Of a stretch of 64,000 nt of DNA, positions 21,069 through 35,077 are shown in pieces. The stretch spans positions 136,770,347 through 136,834,346 of the forward strand of contig CAKMRJ010005523.1 in NCBI GenBank assembly GCA_928212115.1. Reading direction: 5' to 3'. This DNA is from Lactuca virosa (taxonomy: Eukaryota; Streptophyta; Magnoliopsida; Asterales; Asteraceae). The position numbers and the translations under genes are program-made. The notes beneath the pieces were generated by a model, which saw nothing but the letters and a program-made list of their open reading frames with translations, was not told the DNA's origin and ran no database searches. Position 1 is the first letter of the stretch. Each line of letters starts with the position of its first letter.

Positions 21069-21434
21069 TAGGTGGTGAAGACATTGAGTGCACCATGTTG
21101 ATTCGCATGGTTATTCACAAACTTGTTTGCGATCCTCGGCATCCCAGTCGCAAATTTGAAGTGCATATCGAGATTTAAACATGTCATTGAATTGTTCAAT
21201 GAATCTCAAAAGAAATCTAGGAATTTTCAAACACATCTAAAACTTAATTTCCTTTCGTTTTTATGGTGAAAATTAGTGAATCATTATTCACTTACCTTCA
21301 AATTATTTACTTTTAGATTACGACATCCCTTTTCTAAGTTGTAAATAATGTTGTTGGATCCTAGCCCTAATTTCTCATTTGGGTGTTTAATTGGGGATTC
21401 ATTTCTAATCAAACTTTGTTCCTTTCTATTTCAG

Positions 21435-24400
21435 ATGTCTAACGCAAACGCAAACAACAACACTTCTGGGTCATTCTCGTTGATGAACCTGTGTCAAAAG
21501 GTGACATTTGATGGCTCGAACTTCAATGAGTGGATGAGATACATTCGCATGATAACTCGCTACGAGGACAAAGAATATGTCCTCGACGAGAAGCTAGAGA
21601 AGATTAACCCAGAAGAAGCTACTCCTGAAGAGCTGGCTGCCTTTGAGGCCCACGAACGTGATGCAACGAAAGTTCATTGCATCATGTTGGCCACCATGAA
21701 CCTCGAACTCCAGAAGTCCTATGAGGACATGTATCCATATGAAATGCATCAAGATTTGCTGGATAGGTACCACCAGAGCGCGAGGCAAGAGCGCTATGAG
21801 ATCATCACCAACATGATCACCGCTAAGATGGGAAGTGGAGAATCCCTAACATCTCATTTGCAAAGAATGCAAAGGTATGTTGATCGTCTTCTCAAACTTA
21901 ATGTTAAGTTTGATGAGGATTTGGCTATCGACATCATCCTCCACTCCTTGCCTCCTTGCTACAACCAAGTCAGGATGACCTACCACATGAACAAGGAAGA
22001 GGTCACCCTGAGTAAACTCCAAGGGCTCCTGAGGACAGCTGAGAGCAACCTCAAGGACAAATCTGTTGCATCATCCTCTACTGTAGCTGCTCCTGTGTTG
22101 GCAATTGGCCAAGGAAAGGGTAAGAAGAGGAAGGCTCCTTCCAAGAGCCACCATAAGGGTAAGACCCAAGATGGTTCCTCTTCTAGTGGGACCAAAGCAG
22201 GTTCTATTAAACCCTCTTCTGACCCAAAGGAAGCAGAGTGCTTCTACTGCCACCAGAAGGGCCACTGGAAACGAAGCTGCCCCAAGTATCTGCAGGATAT
22301 CAAGGATGGGAAGATAAACCCCACCTTCGCAGGTATGTATTTAATTAAATCTAATAACTCATCACTTGCTACTTCATGGGTCCTTGATACAGGATGTGGT
22401 TACCACATTTGTTCTGATTTGCAGGGGCTAAGAAAAAGTAGGGAAGTGGAGCATGGAAGAATAAGCTTGATCATGGGAAACAAGAAGTCTTCACCAGTAA
22501 CCAAGATCGGAGTTTATTCCTTAGTGTTAAGTAATGGGTTAGGACTAGATTTGAGTAATTGTTGCTATTCGCCAGATATGGCAAGGAACATCATTTCTTT
22601 TCATGGATTGTTTAGACAAGGTTTCAGATATTCGTTTGATAATAGTAATGGTTCTATTAATGCTTATTTGAATGGTGTCTTTTATTTCAATGCATTACCT
22701 TGTAATGGGATTTATGAATCTGTGTTAGTTATTGATAATTTAGGAAATGATGTTTTGAATATTGATTCGTCCATAAGTTTGGACAAAGCATGCTTGTGGC
22801 ATTGTCGCCTTGGCCATGTTAACAAGAAACGCATAGCCCAACTCCAAAAGGATGGAGTCTTGGAGTCATTCGACCTAAGGGACGATGACGTGTGTGAGTC
22901 TTGTTTACTTGGGAAGATGACCAAGTCACCCTTTACTGGCATATGTGAAAGGGGTGAGGGTGTATTGGATCTCATACATACAGATGTATGTGGACCCTTT
23001 AGATCCACCACAAGGGACGCTTGTCGCTTCTACGTGACTTTTACAGACGATTATAGCAGATATGGATATATCTACTTGATTAAGCAAAAGTCAGAAACCT
23101 TTGAGAAATTCAAAGAGTTTAAGAATAAAGTGGAAAATCAGCTGGGCAGGAAAATCAAGATGCTTCGATCTGATCGAGGAGGAGAGTACCTAAGTCTTGA
23201 GTTTCACGACTATCTAAAAGAGTGTGGAATAGTTTCACAATTGACGCCTCCTAGAACGCCACAATTGAATGGTGTGGCTGAGAGACGTAATCGAACCTTG
23301 TTGGACATGGTTCGCTCTATGATGAGTCGTGCTTCGTTACCAATCTCATTCTGGGGGTATGCCTTAGAGACTGCCGCCCATATCCTTAACTTAGTTCCCA
23401 CCAAGAAGGTTACCAAGACACCTCACGAGATGTGGACAGGGAAAGCTCCCTCGTTAGCACATATCAAGGTTTGGGGTTGTGAAGCTTTCGTAAGACGAGA
23501 GACTCACGACAAGCTAGAACCTCGTAGTGAGAAGTGTTATTTCATCGGCTACCCACAGAAGTCTTTTGGCTATCTCTTCTATAGACCAAGTGACAATGTT
23601 GTCTTTGTTGCTAGGAGAGGGGTTTTCAGAGAGAGAGAACTCATAAGTCAAAGAGACAGTGGGAGTCAGATTGACCTTGAAGAGCTTCAAGAGTCAGGAG
23701 ATGAAGGAACCTCTGACACTGGCATGCAACCTGAGGAGGAAACTCCGGTTGAACCAATTGACCAGTCCTTACCTCTTAGACGTTCAAGTAGAGTTATTGT
23801 TCCACCCCAGTTTTATGGTTTCCATATTACTATTGACGGGGATACATTTATTAGTGATAGTACACTAGTAAATCTGGACGAACCTAACAGCTACAAGGAA
23901 GCCATGGCAGGCCCAGAGTCTGATAAATGGAAAGAGGCAATGGACAGCGAGATTCAGTCCATGTATGACAACCAAGTTTGGAATTTGGTTGATAATGTAC
24001 CAGGTCGTAAGACGGTCGGGTGCAAGTGGATCTTCAAGAAGAAGACAGACATGGATGGGAAAGTGCACACTTACAAAGCGCGATTGGTCGCAAAGGGCTT
24101 TACTCAAACTCCTGGAGTTGACTATGATGAGACCTTTTCGCCAGTTGCCAAAATAAAGTCTATTAGGGTAATGCTCGCAATAGCTGCATTTCATGATTAT
24201 GAAATCTGGCAGATGGACGTAAAAACCGCTTTCCTAAATGGGAAGTTAGCTTAGGATGTTTACATGAATCGGCCAGAGGGCTTCGTTGATGCGAAGCATC
24301 CAAATAGAGTGTGCAAGCTTGAGAAATCCATTTATGGATTAAAGCAAGCATCTCGCAGATGGAATCTTTGTTTTGACGAGAAAGTCAAAGAGTTTGGTTT

Positions 24401-25459
24401 TCTGCGAAACGAGGATGAGTCATGTGTGTATGTCAAGGCCAGTGGGAGTATAGTGAGCTTCCTCGTATTGTATGTCGATGACATACTACTCATAGGAAAC
24501 GACATCCCAACCTTGCAGGAGGTAAAGTCCTGGCTTGGGAAGTGTTTCGCTATGAAGGACCTCGGAGAAGCTGCATATATTCTGGGAATAAGGATAGTGA
24601 GAGACAGAAGTAAGAGACTGATAGGACTCAGTCAGGATACATATTTGGAAAAGGTACTAAAACGTTTTAGTATGGAAAATTCCAAGAAAGGGGAGTTACC
24701 AATCCAATGCAATACCAAACTGAGTAAGACTCAGAGCCCAAGTACAAGGCAGAGATAGCAGATATGAGCCGAGTACCTTACGCTTCCGCAGTTGGCTCGA
24801 TTATGTACGCTATGACCTGTACTCGCCCTGATGTGGCCTTCGCTTTGAGCATGGTCAGCAGATATCAAGGGAACCCTGGTAGAGCACATTGGATTGCTGT
24901 CAAGAATATTCTTAAGTACCTACGAAGGACCAAGGAATGGTTTCTAGTCCTCGGTGGGAGTGATGACTTAAGGGTGCGAGGGTACAATGACGCTAGTTTC
25001 CAGACGGATCGGGATAATTACCGATCACAGTCGGGCTGGGTCTTTACCCTGAATGGAGGAGCAGTGACTTGGAAGAGTTCCAAGCAAGAGACCGTAGCTG
25101 ATTCAACGTGCGAATCGGAGTACATTGCGGCAAGCGAAGCGTCAAAGGAGGCTATATGGTTGAAGAACTTCATAGGAGACCTTGGAGTTGTGCCAACCAT
25201 AAAGGAGCCCATGGAAATTTTCTGTGATAATGAAGGAGCGGTTGCCTTGACCAAGGAACCAAGGGATCATGGCAGATCTCGACATATCGACAGGAAATAT
25301 CATTTTATTAGACATCGGGTAGAAGAGGGACTCCTCGTTATGAAGAGGGTATCGTCAGAAGATAACTCAGCAGATCCCCTTACGAAGGGACTGAGTAGGG
25401 TCAAGCATTTGAAGCACGCTAGGAGCATTGGGCTAAAGGACGATATTAGTTTAGATTAG
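21435..25459 (+). pseudogene. gag-pol: Copia-B1 gag-pol polyprotein, two defects
   Basis: ATG at 21435 (MSNANANN). An in-frame ATG exists 87 bp upstream at 21348, but that stretch looks like leader and ends in a possible splice acceptor. Gag is followed by zinc knuckle CFYCHQKGHWKRSC (22239-22280), protease DTG (22386-22394), GAG-pre-integrase, integrase with all three acids (HTDVCGP, RSDRGGEY, NGVAERRNR), reverse transcriptase with YVDD (24471-24482) and RNase H ending at 25459. It would make the particle, cut the polyprotein, copy the RNA and integrate the cDNA. Defects: TAG at 24252-24254 (GAG in B2) and a 1-bp deletion near 24747. The rest is open. Confidence 0.95.
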
Positions 25460-26294
25460 ATAGGTAGGAAACTTGTAATAGATAATTTTATATTCAACAT
25501 TTGATGATTAATAAAGGTGTTTTATTTATAAGAAAGTTACTATCCTATGTTGATTATTTATCTATTGTTTCAAATTTTGCATGTTTTAACTTCCTGAATA
25601 ATAAGATTATTCGAACAGTCCACAATCGATCATATGTTGGAAGTAGATATGAAAGAAGATTGTCATAAATTAGTTTGTAGATTGTCTAAAAGGTTTTAGA
25701 CATAGCAAAGGTTTGCTGCAAAGTTTATGAGTGCTTATGAAATATGTTTTGAGCATTGGAATAAACCCGCACTTGCTAGTATCACTTCTTGAATGTTATC
25801 ATAAGTGATCGCAAGATGATAATATCATATAATCTTAAAACCTAGAGATATGGTTGTTGTTTGCTAGTTGATTATATATTGATAATACGAAAACACATCA
25901 GTAACTTGATGTTATAAAACGTATTATTGTGTGTAACTTAGCTAGTAGATAATAAGAGCATATAAGTCGAAGTTTATCTGCTCCTTTTATTCTAAGAGGA
26001 TAAAAGCGATATCTTGGCCACTCGATGATTTGGTTTGACTTATGTGTCGGGCCCGGTCAGGATAATGTTGATGTGTTCAACTGAATTCTATGTCGAACGA
26101 ATCAGAGATCGAGAAACAGAATGCTAGACAATAAGTATTGTCTGCATGATATCTAGAACAGAGGATTATAGGATCCCTTATCTGAAGGACAGGATTTTGA
26201 TCAGAGTGACAGAAACGTATAAGAGCTACGATTGCTAATCGGATTCTGAAGACGTATGTGAGATATAGTTACTAGACTTATTCAAGTGGGAGAC
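25460..26294 (+). other. Copia-B1 3' untranslated region with polypurine tract
   Basis: About 835 bp without a frame, AT-rich, ending in CAAGTGGGAGAC immediately before the 3' LTR. This primes plus-strand synthesis. No other motif was recognised. Confidence 0.85.
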
Positions 26295-27079
26295 TGTTGG
26301 ATTAGTGTCTAAGCCCGTAACTATATTTGGTATGTACTTGACCCGGTTGTGCATGGTCCTTCTGGGTTGCCTTCACCAAAGCAACTTGACAAGGTAATTT
26401 GATATGAGAGAGAGGATATTATGGTTTATTAGTATATTATAAGAATAATATATTAAAGGAGAAATCATATTTATTTAATTAGTATTAGTCATAAATTAGT
26501 TAGGAATTAATTTGGTGACTAAAAGAGATTAATTAAATAAAGGGGTATAAACTATCAAATGTGTGATAGTTGGATTTTGGGCTAGGAAACCTAATGAACA
26601 AGAGGGGGAACGAAAATATGATGAAAGGATCATCATATTTCGTCCAAGGCCCTATTCCAGAAGGTTCCTTGGGCTGCTTGGTGGCTAAGCTGTCCATTAG
26701 GGTTTAGACTGAAACCCTAGTAGCCTACAAGTATAAATATGACCCCTAGGCTATGGAAATCGGCTAGACATGATTCCAAGAGAAACCCTAGGCCGATTTC
26801 TAGCATCCTCCCTCCTCTCTCTTATTGCCTTCTTGCTACTTGGTGTTTGTGATCCATTAGAGGAATTACAATTGTGATTCTAAGCTCAAGCAAAGAAGAT
26901 TCAAGCTATTTGAAGAGGTAAACATCTAGATCTGATGTTGTTTGTTATTTTGATAATATGTATGCTAGATTAGGGTTTGCAAGACTTGGATTCAAAGCAT
27001 GTGCAATAGAGAAACCTAGATCCAAGCATTAGGGTTTGTATGAGCACATAGGATTGTTTCTTATGCATAAAACCCATCA
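26295..27079 (+). repeat. Copia-B1 3' LTR
   Basis: 785 bp, same ends as the 5' LTR, followed by TTATC. Confidence 0.95.
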
Positions 27080-27084
27080 TTATC

Positions 27085-29521
27085 CCCTCCTGGTTAACCA
27101 CATGACCCAAGAATTGGACTTCTCGGATCCAAAAATCACACTTAGAGAACTTTGCATACAGTTTCTCCTTCTTCAAGACTTCCAACACTTCTCGTAGATG
27201 CTTGCCATGCTCCTCCTGGCTTCTTGAGTAGATCAGAATGTCGTCGATGAACACTATCACAGATTTATCGAGGAATGGTCTACAAACCCTGTTCATCAAA
27301 TCCATGAATGCTGCTGGAGCATTGGTTAGTCCAAACGACATAACCAAGAACTCGTCGTGTCCATATCTCGTTCTGAACGCAGTCTTCTCGATATCATGAT
27401 CTCTCACCTTTAGCTGATGATATCCTGACCTAAGATCGATCTTTGAGAAATAGCTCGAACCTTGCAGCTGGTCGAATAGGTCATCAATCCTTGGCAATGG
27501 ACACTTGTTCTTCACCGTTGCCTTGTTCAGCTCTCGGTAGTCTATACACATTCTCATGCTTCCGTCTTTCTTCTTCACGAATACACCGAAGCTCCCCAGG
27601 GTGATGAACTAGGTCGAATGAAACCGTTGTCCGACAACTCCCGAAGTTGCGTCATAAGCTCCTTCATCTCCGTCGGTGCTAATCGGTATGGTGCCTTTGC
27701 TATCGGTGTCATTTCTGGTAACAAGTCTATATGAAACTCCACTTGTCTATCAGGTGGTAATCCAGGAAGATCTTCGGGAAAGACTTCCGGATAATCACAC
27801 AGAACTGGTATACTTTGCACCTCCTTCTTTTCCTTCTTAGCGTCGATAACAAATGCCAAGTATGATGCACATCCTTTGGACAAACATTTCTTGGCTTTCA
27901 TCAGGGAGATGATTCCAGAATTTACTCTGTGTTTGTCCCCGTACACCATAAATGAATCTTTTCTGGGTGGGTTTACTCTTACTATCTTCTTTCGGCATAA
28001 TATCTCAGCATCGTTGGCACTAAGCCAATCCATTCCCAAAACGATGTCGAAACCGTTTAACTCTATGGGTAATAGCTCCTCATGGAATTCGTTTCCGTTT
28101 AAGTCGATGACTATGTTCTTAATACGATCACTAACAGGTACGAACTTGCCACTGGCTACGTCTACAATCAGGGCATTATCAAGTTTTTCTACGGGCAATG
28201 CTAGTTTCCCACCAAACTTATGTGACACAAAGGAGTAGTTTGCTCCGGAATCAAACAGTATATTGGCAGGCAAACCATTTACAAGAAAGATACCTGAAGC
28301 GACATCTGCTGCCTCCTTCGCAGCCTCAAGCGTCATCTGGAAGGCTCTTGCCTTTGGCTTCGGTGGAATGTTGGGTCTTCCTGCCTCCTTCTTCTTCGGG
28401 CAGTCCCTCGATATGTGCCATTCCTCGTTGAACTCATAACAGACCTTTTTAGTGAACGTGCACTCGTTGGCATAGTGTCCGGGCTTTCCACACTTGAAAC
28501 AGGTGACTCCTCCGTCATATTTCCCCTGATGCTTCTTCTTGCACTTGTCGCACCATTTGGCTTCACCTCCTCCAAACTTCTGCGTACCAGACCTTGAGAA
28601 CTTGCTTTTCATGTTGAATTTCGACGACCCATCAAATTTCCTTTTCTCTCCCACCTCCACTCTCTCCAGACCCTTCTCTCGTATCTGGGTCTCCACATTC
28701 TTAGCAGCTCAGATGGCGATTTTCAGAGTGGTTGTTTGCTTGACCATTGGACTGAAGTCCGCTAGTAATCCGAGGGCAAACTTGTTAACCTTGGAGAGTT
28801 CAGTTGGGACGAGGTGAGGAACAAGCTTCATTTTCTCTGTAAAGCTTGCAGCGTATTCAGTAACGCTCATTCTTCCCTTCTTCAGATTCTGGAACTCATT
28901 GTTGATCTCCAGAAGATCCTGCTCAGAGCAGTATTGCATCTTCAGCTGCACCAGAAAATCCTCCCAAGACATCTTACTAGCTTCCCCCTTAGGCATCCAA
29001 TCAGCTAGTAGCTTCCACCAACTTAGTACTCCAGATTTCAACAGAGGAACCGCAAGAGCAGTCTTCTGCCTGTTGCTGCACTCGCAACTCTCAAACATTG
29101 TCTCCATCTCGGAGATCCAGTTCATGACTTCCATCGGTGTCGGGTTTCCAGATAGACACGATGGTTTGGATGCCATGAAATCCTTGTACTTGCATCCACG
29201 TCCGTCATTTCCTCCATCCTGGTTGTTTCGTCTAACTATCGGTGGGTTGGCTTGACCAACAGTCCCACTGTAGTTTCCTCCTTCTGACGGCCCATCATTC
29301 AGCTCGGGCTGTTCGACCAGAATTGTAGCTTCCTCTCGATTCTGTTGAAGCAAACGTCTGGTCTCCTCCATCTGACGATCCAACATCATCTGGATCATCG
29401 CTTGTACTCCGGCCATCGTGATTGGCTCAGGAGGGGCTGCTACAACATGTATTTGCTCAATCACTGGGGGTTGATTCCTATTCCCATTTGCATTCCCAGC
29501 TCCACTGCGGGTTCTTGCCAT
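27085..29521 (-). pseudogene. gag-pol: Gypsy-T copy 2: gag, protease and reverse transcriptase
   Basis: Gag starts at 29521. A TGA at 28711-28709 replaces a Trp codon seen in copy 1. The frame then reopens with zinc knuckle CFKCGKPGHYANEC (28501-28460), protease DSG (28252-28244) and the start of reverse transcriptase. A 1-bp deletion near 27582 shifts the frame. After it, SSYFSKIDLRSGYHQLK and the catalytic FIDD (about 27251-27240) follow, to FLGHVVNQEG at the Copia-B1 insertion. Both the gag stop and the frameshift are also in copy 3, so they predate the duplication. Confidence 0.93.
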
Positions 29522-29869
29522 TTTGATCTATACACCGAATAAGGTGAATTTAGATATTTATTTAGGATAGACGTTTAAATCATCCTTATCACTCCGAAAC
29601 GTTTACATGTTAGTTCTAATATCGTAGTCGTACGTTTAGAATCCTAAACACATAAGGTTTCCAGATCCGGTCGGCAACAGACCATAGATCCGAACAAATA
29701 ATAGCATATAGCACATAAAAGCATTTTAGGCATCTTTCCTAAAATAAACTAGTGCTTGTGTCTAAAATATAGTAGACACTCATCTCACAATCATCGCTTA
29801 GCATTCTAAGTTTAAATCTAGAAATCCTACAAATTCCTAGTTCGCTTAAACTAATGCTCTGATACCAAC

Positions 29870-32188
29870 TGTGACATCCCCATTTTCACGGTCAGAAAAG
29901 ACCGATTTTGTTTATGCTTGTTCGAAAATCAGAGTATCATTTTAAATAAAAGTGTCGTGGAATTTGTCCCAAAACAAAATATGATAAAGATTTATGAAAA
30001 GCATTTCCAAAGAAATGTATTTCATTAAAAGACTCGGGATGTCATGTTCGATACAGATCAAAAGCATAAACAGTACAACATAAGCCTTACTACATTATTT
30101 CGTATTTACAAGCCTATAATCCCTTATCTCTCATCCAAACATCTATGCTCATGCTCCACTACCTGTGATACAAGAAACTGAGTGGGTCAGGCTTGGGAGC
30201 CTGGTGAGCACATAGGGTTTTTAACCCACAGTAGATAAGTTTATTAACTTTATCAAACCAAACAAACCCGATTACACGTTCCCGTTATCCTCACTTTACG
30301 TCCCTAAAACATCTAACTCAAGGGACCTAGTCTAAGGAATTTCATCCGGGTGACAACACATGCTTCGGGGATTCCATAGCAATTCATGTCAAATAAGGCA
30401 ACCATGTGGGGGATGGAGTACTGCTGGTAAACACACAGTTCAAATAAACACCTACAGGTTGCGAGCCTGCTAGCGTTCCACTGGACTGTCTAGAATAGTC
30501 TGTGGTCGTCATCTATACTCCGCTAGATGACTGGATCATCAATAACATCTATAACGAGGCCTCTCATTATTTTATTTTGTCACACATCAACTACTACATC
30601 TACCCATGTTTTACCCAACACATTTTGTAGATATAAAATACATATACATTTTAAATCATTTAAAACATGTATAAAATCGTTCATCTAGCATAGATAGCAA
30701 GTATACAGATAATATGCACACACAACACGTAATTTATATAAAATACTTCATATCTATGCGTAAGCTGAAAGTAACTATGCACTCACTTGAGAAGGTGGTG
30801 ACTCGGCACTCGGACAGCACTTCGTTACTCTTAACACAATTTTCCTCGGAAAAAACCTAGTATCATTACCACTAGAGTTTAGTCTAATATTCACCGAGAC
30901 TAATTAATAGTCTAGCTATTATTACTATTATATAAGCGTTAAACGATGCTTATATAACCCATAATAATAGCCCAAGTACTTATTATAAGGTCCTAATAAC
31001 ATTACTATATTAAAACATCAGCTATACTAAAGATAGGTTAGACGTAGCTCACTTACAACGGGTTTTTCTCAAAACCAAGGCTTCGCTGGAGCAGCGTTTC
31101 CGTGCCGAAAGGCTCTTTTGTCATGGCTTCGGGAGCCTCGGGGCTTCCTTCGGGTGCTAGGGGGTTTACCTAGACTTTAGGGGGCTTAAGGGGGGTTAAA
31201 GAGAAGTTCTAGAGAGAGAAGGAGAAGATGGGAAGGTGTGAAGAACGAGGGAACCCGACACCTCTATTTATAGTGAGACAGGCAGCTCTACTCGTTGAGT
31301 CCATGCCACATGTCACCTTCTGGTGGCTAGCCTTGGGGAGGAAGCAACGACCAGGATTTCGCCACGTCACCTGATTTCGCACAGCAGCCTCCCGACTTAG
31401 AAAAATCATAACTCTCGCATACGAGCTCCGTTTTCGACGATTTTTTTCCACGCATAGGTAAAAACCAGATCTACAACTTTCATTTAGACTCCGTCGGCTA
31501 ATTCTCAACCGATCTTAAATTTAACAGTAGGGGGAGATTAGACTGTTAAATGACCGCGAAGAATTCGTAACTCCTTCATACGGACTCCATTTTCGTCTGT
31601 CTTTTTACCGTTGAGTTCCTATTAATGAGATCTTCAACTCTCATTTAGGTCGCGTAGGGAAAAAACCGCTCGAACTAAAATTCGAGTTTCGGATCGTGCA
31701 CTGCTAAGCCGAATCTTAGAAAAATCGTAACGTCCTCATACGAAGTCAGATTTGGGCGTTCTTTTTATGGATGTTCTCGGTTTAACATATACTACAACTT
31801 TTGTTTAGATCATTAAGTCTAAAAATTCCTCTATCGTAAATTCACTATTTACGCTTCTCGGTGCCGTGCCGGTTCCGTCACGAAACTTCGACGGGTCATA
31901 ACTTCTTCGTTATAACTCGGATTTCGGCGTTCTTTACATCCCCGAAATCCTTGTTTCGACCACTACAACTTTATGTAAAGATATCGGGCTTATATCACAC
32001 TTTAATTTTGACGCTTATTTTTATTCTTTATTAATTATACAGTTATAATTAAGTTATAAGCACACAAATACACATAATTCACATAGTATTCAAATATTTC
32101 ATCTTTATTACTTCAAAAATAGTTACAATAGTTGACCTATACTATTACATCGTCTAAAAATGCTTAGCCCCGAAACCCAGGCGTTACA
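29870..32188 (-). repeat. Gypsy-T LTR-b
   Basis: 2319 bp, same termini as LTR-a. TATAAATA at 31272-31265, with the degenerate palindrome just upstream. It shares with LTR-a the 21-bp loss relative to LTR-c. It is the 5' LTR for copy 2 and the 3' LTR for copy 3. Confidence 0.93.
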
Positions 32189-34291
32189 ATTCTCTCCCTC
32201 TTAGGATACAGATGCGGATAGCGACTCATCATGTCATCCTCTGTTTCCCAAGTGAGATTCGGCCCATTCGAATGTTTCCATTGGATTAGCACTAAGTCGA
32301 CCATCTTGCGTCGTAACTTCTTAGTCTTATGGTCAACAATTGCCTCTGGCTCTTCAATCAGCCTCTTGTTTTCATCCATTCTTAACTCTGAGATTGGAAT
32401 TACGTCGGGAACTTCTCCTGTGAACTTCCTCAAATAACACACATGGAAAGTGTTATGAATACCATCTAGTTCTTCGGGTAATTCGAGCTTGTAGGCTTGG
32501 TTCCCAATCTTCTGAAGAACTTTGAACGGTCCAATAAACCTTGGACTCAATTTTCCTCGTTTTCCGAATCTTATAAGTCCCTTCCACGGTGAGAATTTAA
32601 GCAAAACCGAATCTCCAACTTCGAAGGTCATCGGTCATATTTTCTTGTCAGCATAGCTCTTCTGACGATCTTGAACTGCTAACATTCTTTCCCTAATTAC
32701 CTTCAGCTTCTCAGCAGTTTCATGGACTATCTCGGGGCCCATAAACTGCTTTTCTCCATCCTTAAGCCAACAAGACGGCGTACGACACTTTTGTCCGTAC
32801 AAAGCTTTATAGGGTGCCATCTTGATGCTCGAGTGGAAACTGTTGTTGTAGGAAAATTCTACCAAAGGTAACTGCTCATCCCAGTTACCTTGGAACTCAA
32901 GGGTACATGCTCTCAGCATATCTTCAAGCGTTTGAATCGTTCTTTCGCCCTGACCATCAGTCTGCGGATGGTAAGCTGTACTCAGACACAACTTCGTACC
33001 CAGTTCCTCTTGTATACTCCTCCAAAACCTCGACGTGAAACGACTATCACGATCGGATACAATCGTTAGAGGAACACCGTGAAGTCTTACTATCTCCTTC
33101 ACGTAAGCATTAGCGAGCTTATCCATAGACCACCTCTTGTTGGCTGCTATGAAGTGTGCACTCTTAGTGAAACAATCCACGACCACCCAAATCATGTCGT
33201 GTCCGTTCTTAGTCCTGGGCAGTTTAGTCACAAAATCCATGGTGATGTCTTCCCATTTACCCATGGGTACAGGTAAAGGTTCTAAACTCCCGTATGGTTT
33301 CTGATGTTGTGCCTTAACTCTCGCACATGTTACACACTCGGCCACATACTTCACAACATCGAGCTTCATCATCGGCCACCAGTAGTAGGGTTTTAGGTCC
33401 CTATACATTTTAGTGCTACCGGGATGAATCGAGTACATGGTCTTGTGAGCTTCTTCCATCAGAAGATCTGTTATTCCTCCCGTCTTAGGTACCCAAATCC
33501 GATCTTGGAATACCTTCAGTCCTTGACAGTTTGTACGGAATACCAACGTCTTTCCCAAACGTTCTTCCTTTTGGTCATTCTTTTCTGAAGCTTCTTCTTG
33601 AGCTTTCTTGATACTTTCCACAATTGCCGAGACAACTTCAATTCTCAATGCTCTTGGCCTTTTCCTTTCATGATTGACTTTCCGAATGAGAGCATCAGCA
33701 ACAACATTTGCTTTACCGGGGTGGTAAAGTATCTCACAGTAGTAGTCCTTGAGTAATTCTAGCCAACGTCGTTGCCTCATGTTCAATTCTTTCTGATTAA
33801 AGAGATACTGGAGACTCTTATGATCAGTGAAAATCTTGCACTTTGTGCCATAGAGGTAATGCCTCCATATCTTTAAGGCGAATACTACCGCTTCCAACTC
33901 CAGATCATGAGTGGGGTAGTTCTTTTCGTGCTCTTTCAATTGTCGAGATGCGTATGCTATCACCTTTTCTCTTTGAGTCAGGACACATCCTAACCCGACT
34001 CCCGACGCATCGCTATACACGGCAAAATCTTCAATTCCATCGGGTAGAGAAAGAATCGGTGCTTCACATAATTTCTTCTTTAGCTTCTCGAATGCTTCTT
34101 CGTGCTTCTCACTCCATGTACAAGTAGCTCCTTTATGGGTCAAAGCTGTTAATGGAGCAACTATCGAAGAAAAGCCTTGGATAAATCGTCGGTAGTATCC
34201 GGCTAATCCTAGAAAGCTTCGAATCTCCGTGGGACTTTTTGGTCGTTCCCACTTCATCACAGCTTCGATCTTTGCTGGGTCAAGCATTATC
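32164..34291 (-). pseudogene. pol: Gypsy-T copy 3: RNase H, integrase and chromodomain
   Basis: Open for 550 codons from 34287 to 32635, covering RNase H (YSDASGVGLGCVL, FTDHKSL), the linker and integrase (zinc site with CVTC; MDFVTKLP, VSDRDSRF, GQGERTIQ). A TGA at 32637-32635, shared with copy 2, separates it from the chromodomain module (32631-32164, LVLIQWKHSNGPNLTWE). The frame ends inside LTR-b. It lacks the two additional stops of copy 2, so this is the best preserved half of the array. Confidence 0.92.
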
Positions 34292-35076
34292 TGTTGGATT
34301 AGTGTCTAAGCCCGTAACTATATTTGGTATGTACTTGACCCGGTTGTGCATGGTCCTTCTGGGTTGCCTTCACCAAAGCAACTTGACAAGGTAATTTGAT
34401 ATGAGAGAGAGGATATTATGGTTTATTAGTATATTATAAGAATAATATATTAAAGGAGAAATCATATTTATTTAATTAGTATTAGTCATAAATTAATTAG
34501 GAATTAATTTGGTGACTAAAAGAGATTAATTAAATAAAGGGGTATAAACTGTCAAATGTGTGATAGTTGGATTTTGGGCTAGGAAACCTAATGGACAAGA
34601 GGGGGAACGAAAATATGATGAAAAGATCATCATATTTCGTCCAAGGCCCTATTCCAGAAGGTTCCTTGGGCTGCTTGGTGGCTAAGCTGTCCATTAGGGT
34701 TTAGACTGAAACCCTAGTAGCCTGCAAGTATAAATATGACCCCTAGGCTATGGAAATCGGCTAGACATGATTCCAAGAGAAACCCTAGGCCGATTTCTAG
34801 CATCCTCCCTCCTCTCTCTTATTGCCTTCTTGCTACTTGGTGTTTGTGATCCATTAGAGGAATTACAATTGTGATTCTAAGCTCAAGCAAAGAAGATTCA
34901 AGCTATTTGAATAGGTAAACATCTAGATCTGATGTTGTTTGTTATTTTGATAATATGTATGCTAGATTAGGGTTTGCAAGACTTGGATTCAAAGCATGTG
35001 CAATAGAGAAACCTAGATCCAAGCATTAGGGTTTGTATGAGCACATAGGATTGTTTCTTATGCATAAAACCCATCA
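34292..35076 (+). repeat. Copia-B2 5' LTR
   Basis: 785 bp, TGTTGGATTAG to ACCCATCA. The splice-donor-like AG|GTAAAC is kept although the base before it changed (AATAGGTAAAC). Confidence 0.95.
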
Positions 35077-35077
35077 G

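Larger units (their letters stand above)
20052..21434 (+). other. Copia-B1 long structured leader
   Basis: Nearly 1.4 kb of non-coding leader. It holds four ACTCGGCGAGT palindromes (20130-20200), an AU-rich part, a conserved-looking block near 20690-20820 with GGTGTACACTCACACC, and two related hairpins (20951-20984 and 21033-21068). It ends in TTTCTATTTCAG directly before the gag ATG, which looks like a 3' splice site. With the donor in the LTR this would define an intron of 1559 bp (19876-21434). Splicing is inference only. The counterpart in B2 is 35091-36472 and keeps both sites. Confidence 0.65.
19253..27079 (+). mobile_element. Copia-B1: complete copia element inside Gypsy-T copy 2
   Basis: 7.8 kb, plus strand, with two 785-bp LTRs that differ at about four positions by eye, target duplication TTATC, primer site, a 1.4-kb leader, one gag-pol reading frame and a purine-rich tract (AGTGGGAGAC) before the 3' LTR. 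Copia-B2 at 34292-42119 sits at exactly the same site in the next gypsy copy. Low LTR divergence indicates a recent insertion. One stop and one 1-bp deletion break gag-pol. Confidence 0.95.

Noticed and set aside
21348..21434. Upstream in-frame ATG extending Copia-B gag by 29 residues
   Set aside because: The extension looks like leader with a 3' splice-site-like end; the ATG at 21435 gives the normal gag start.
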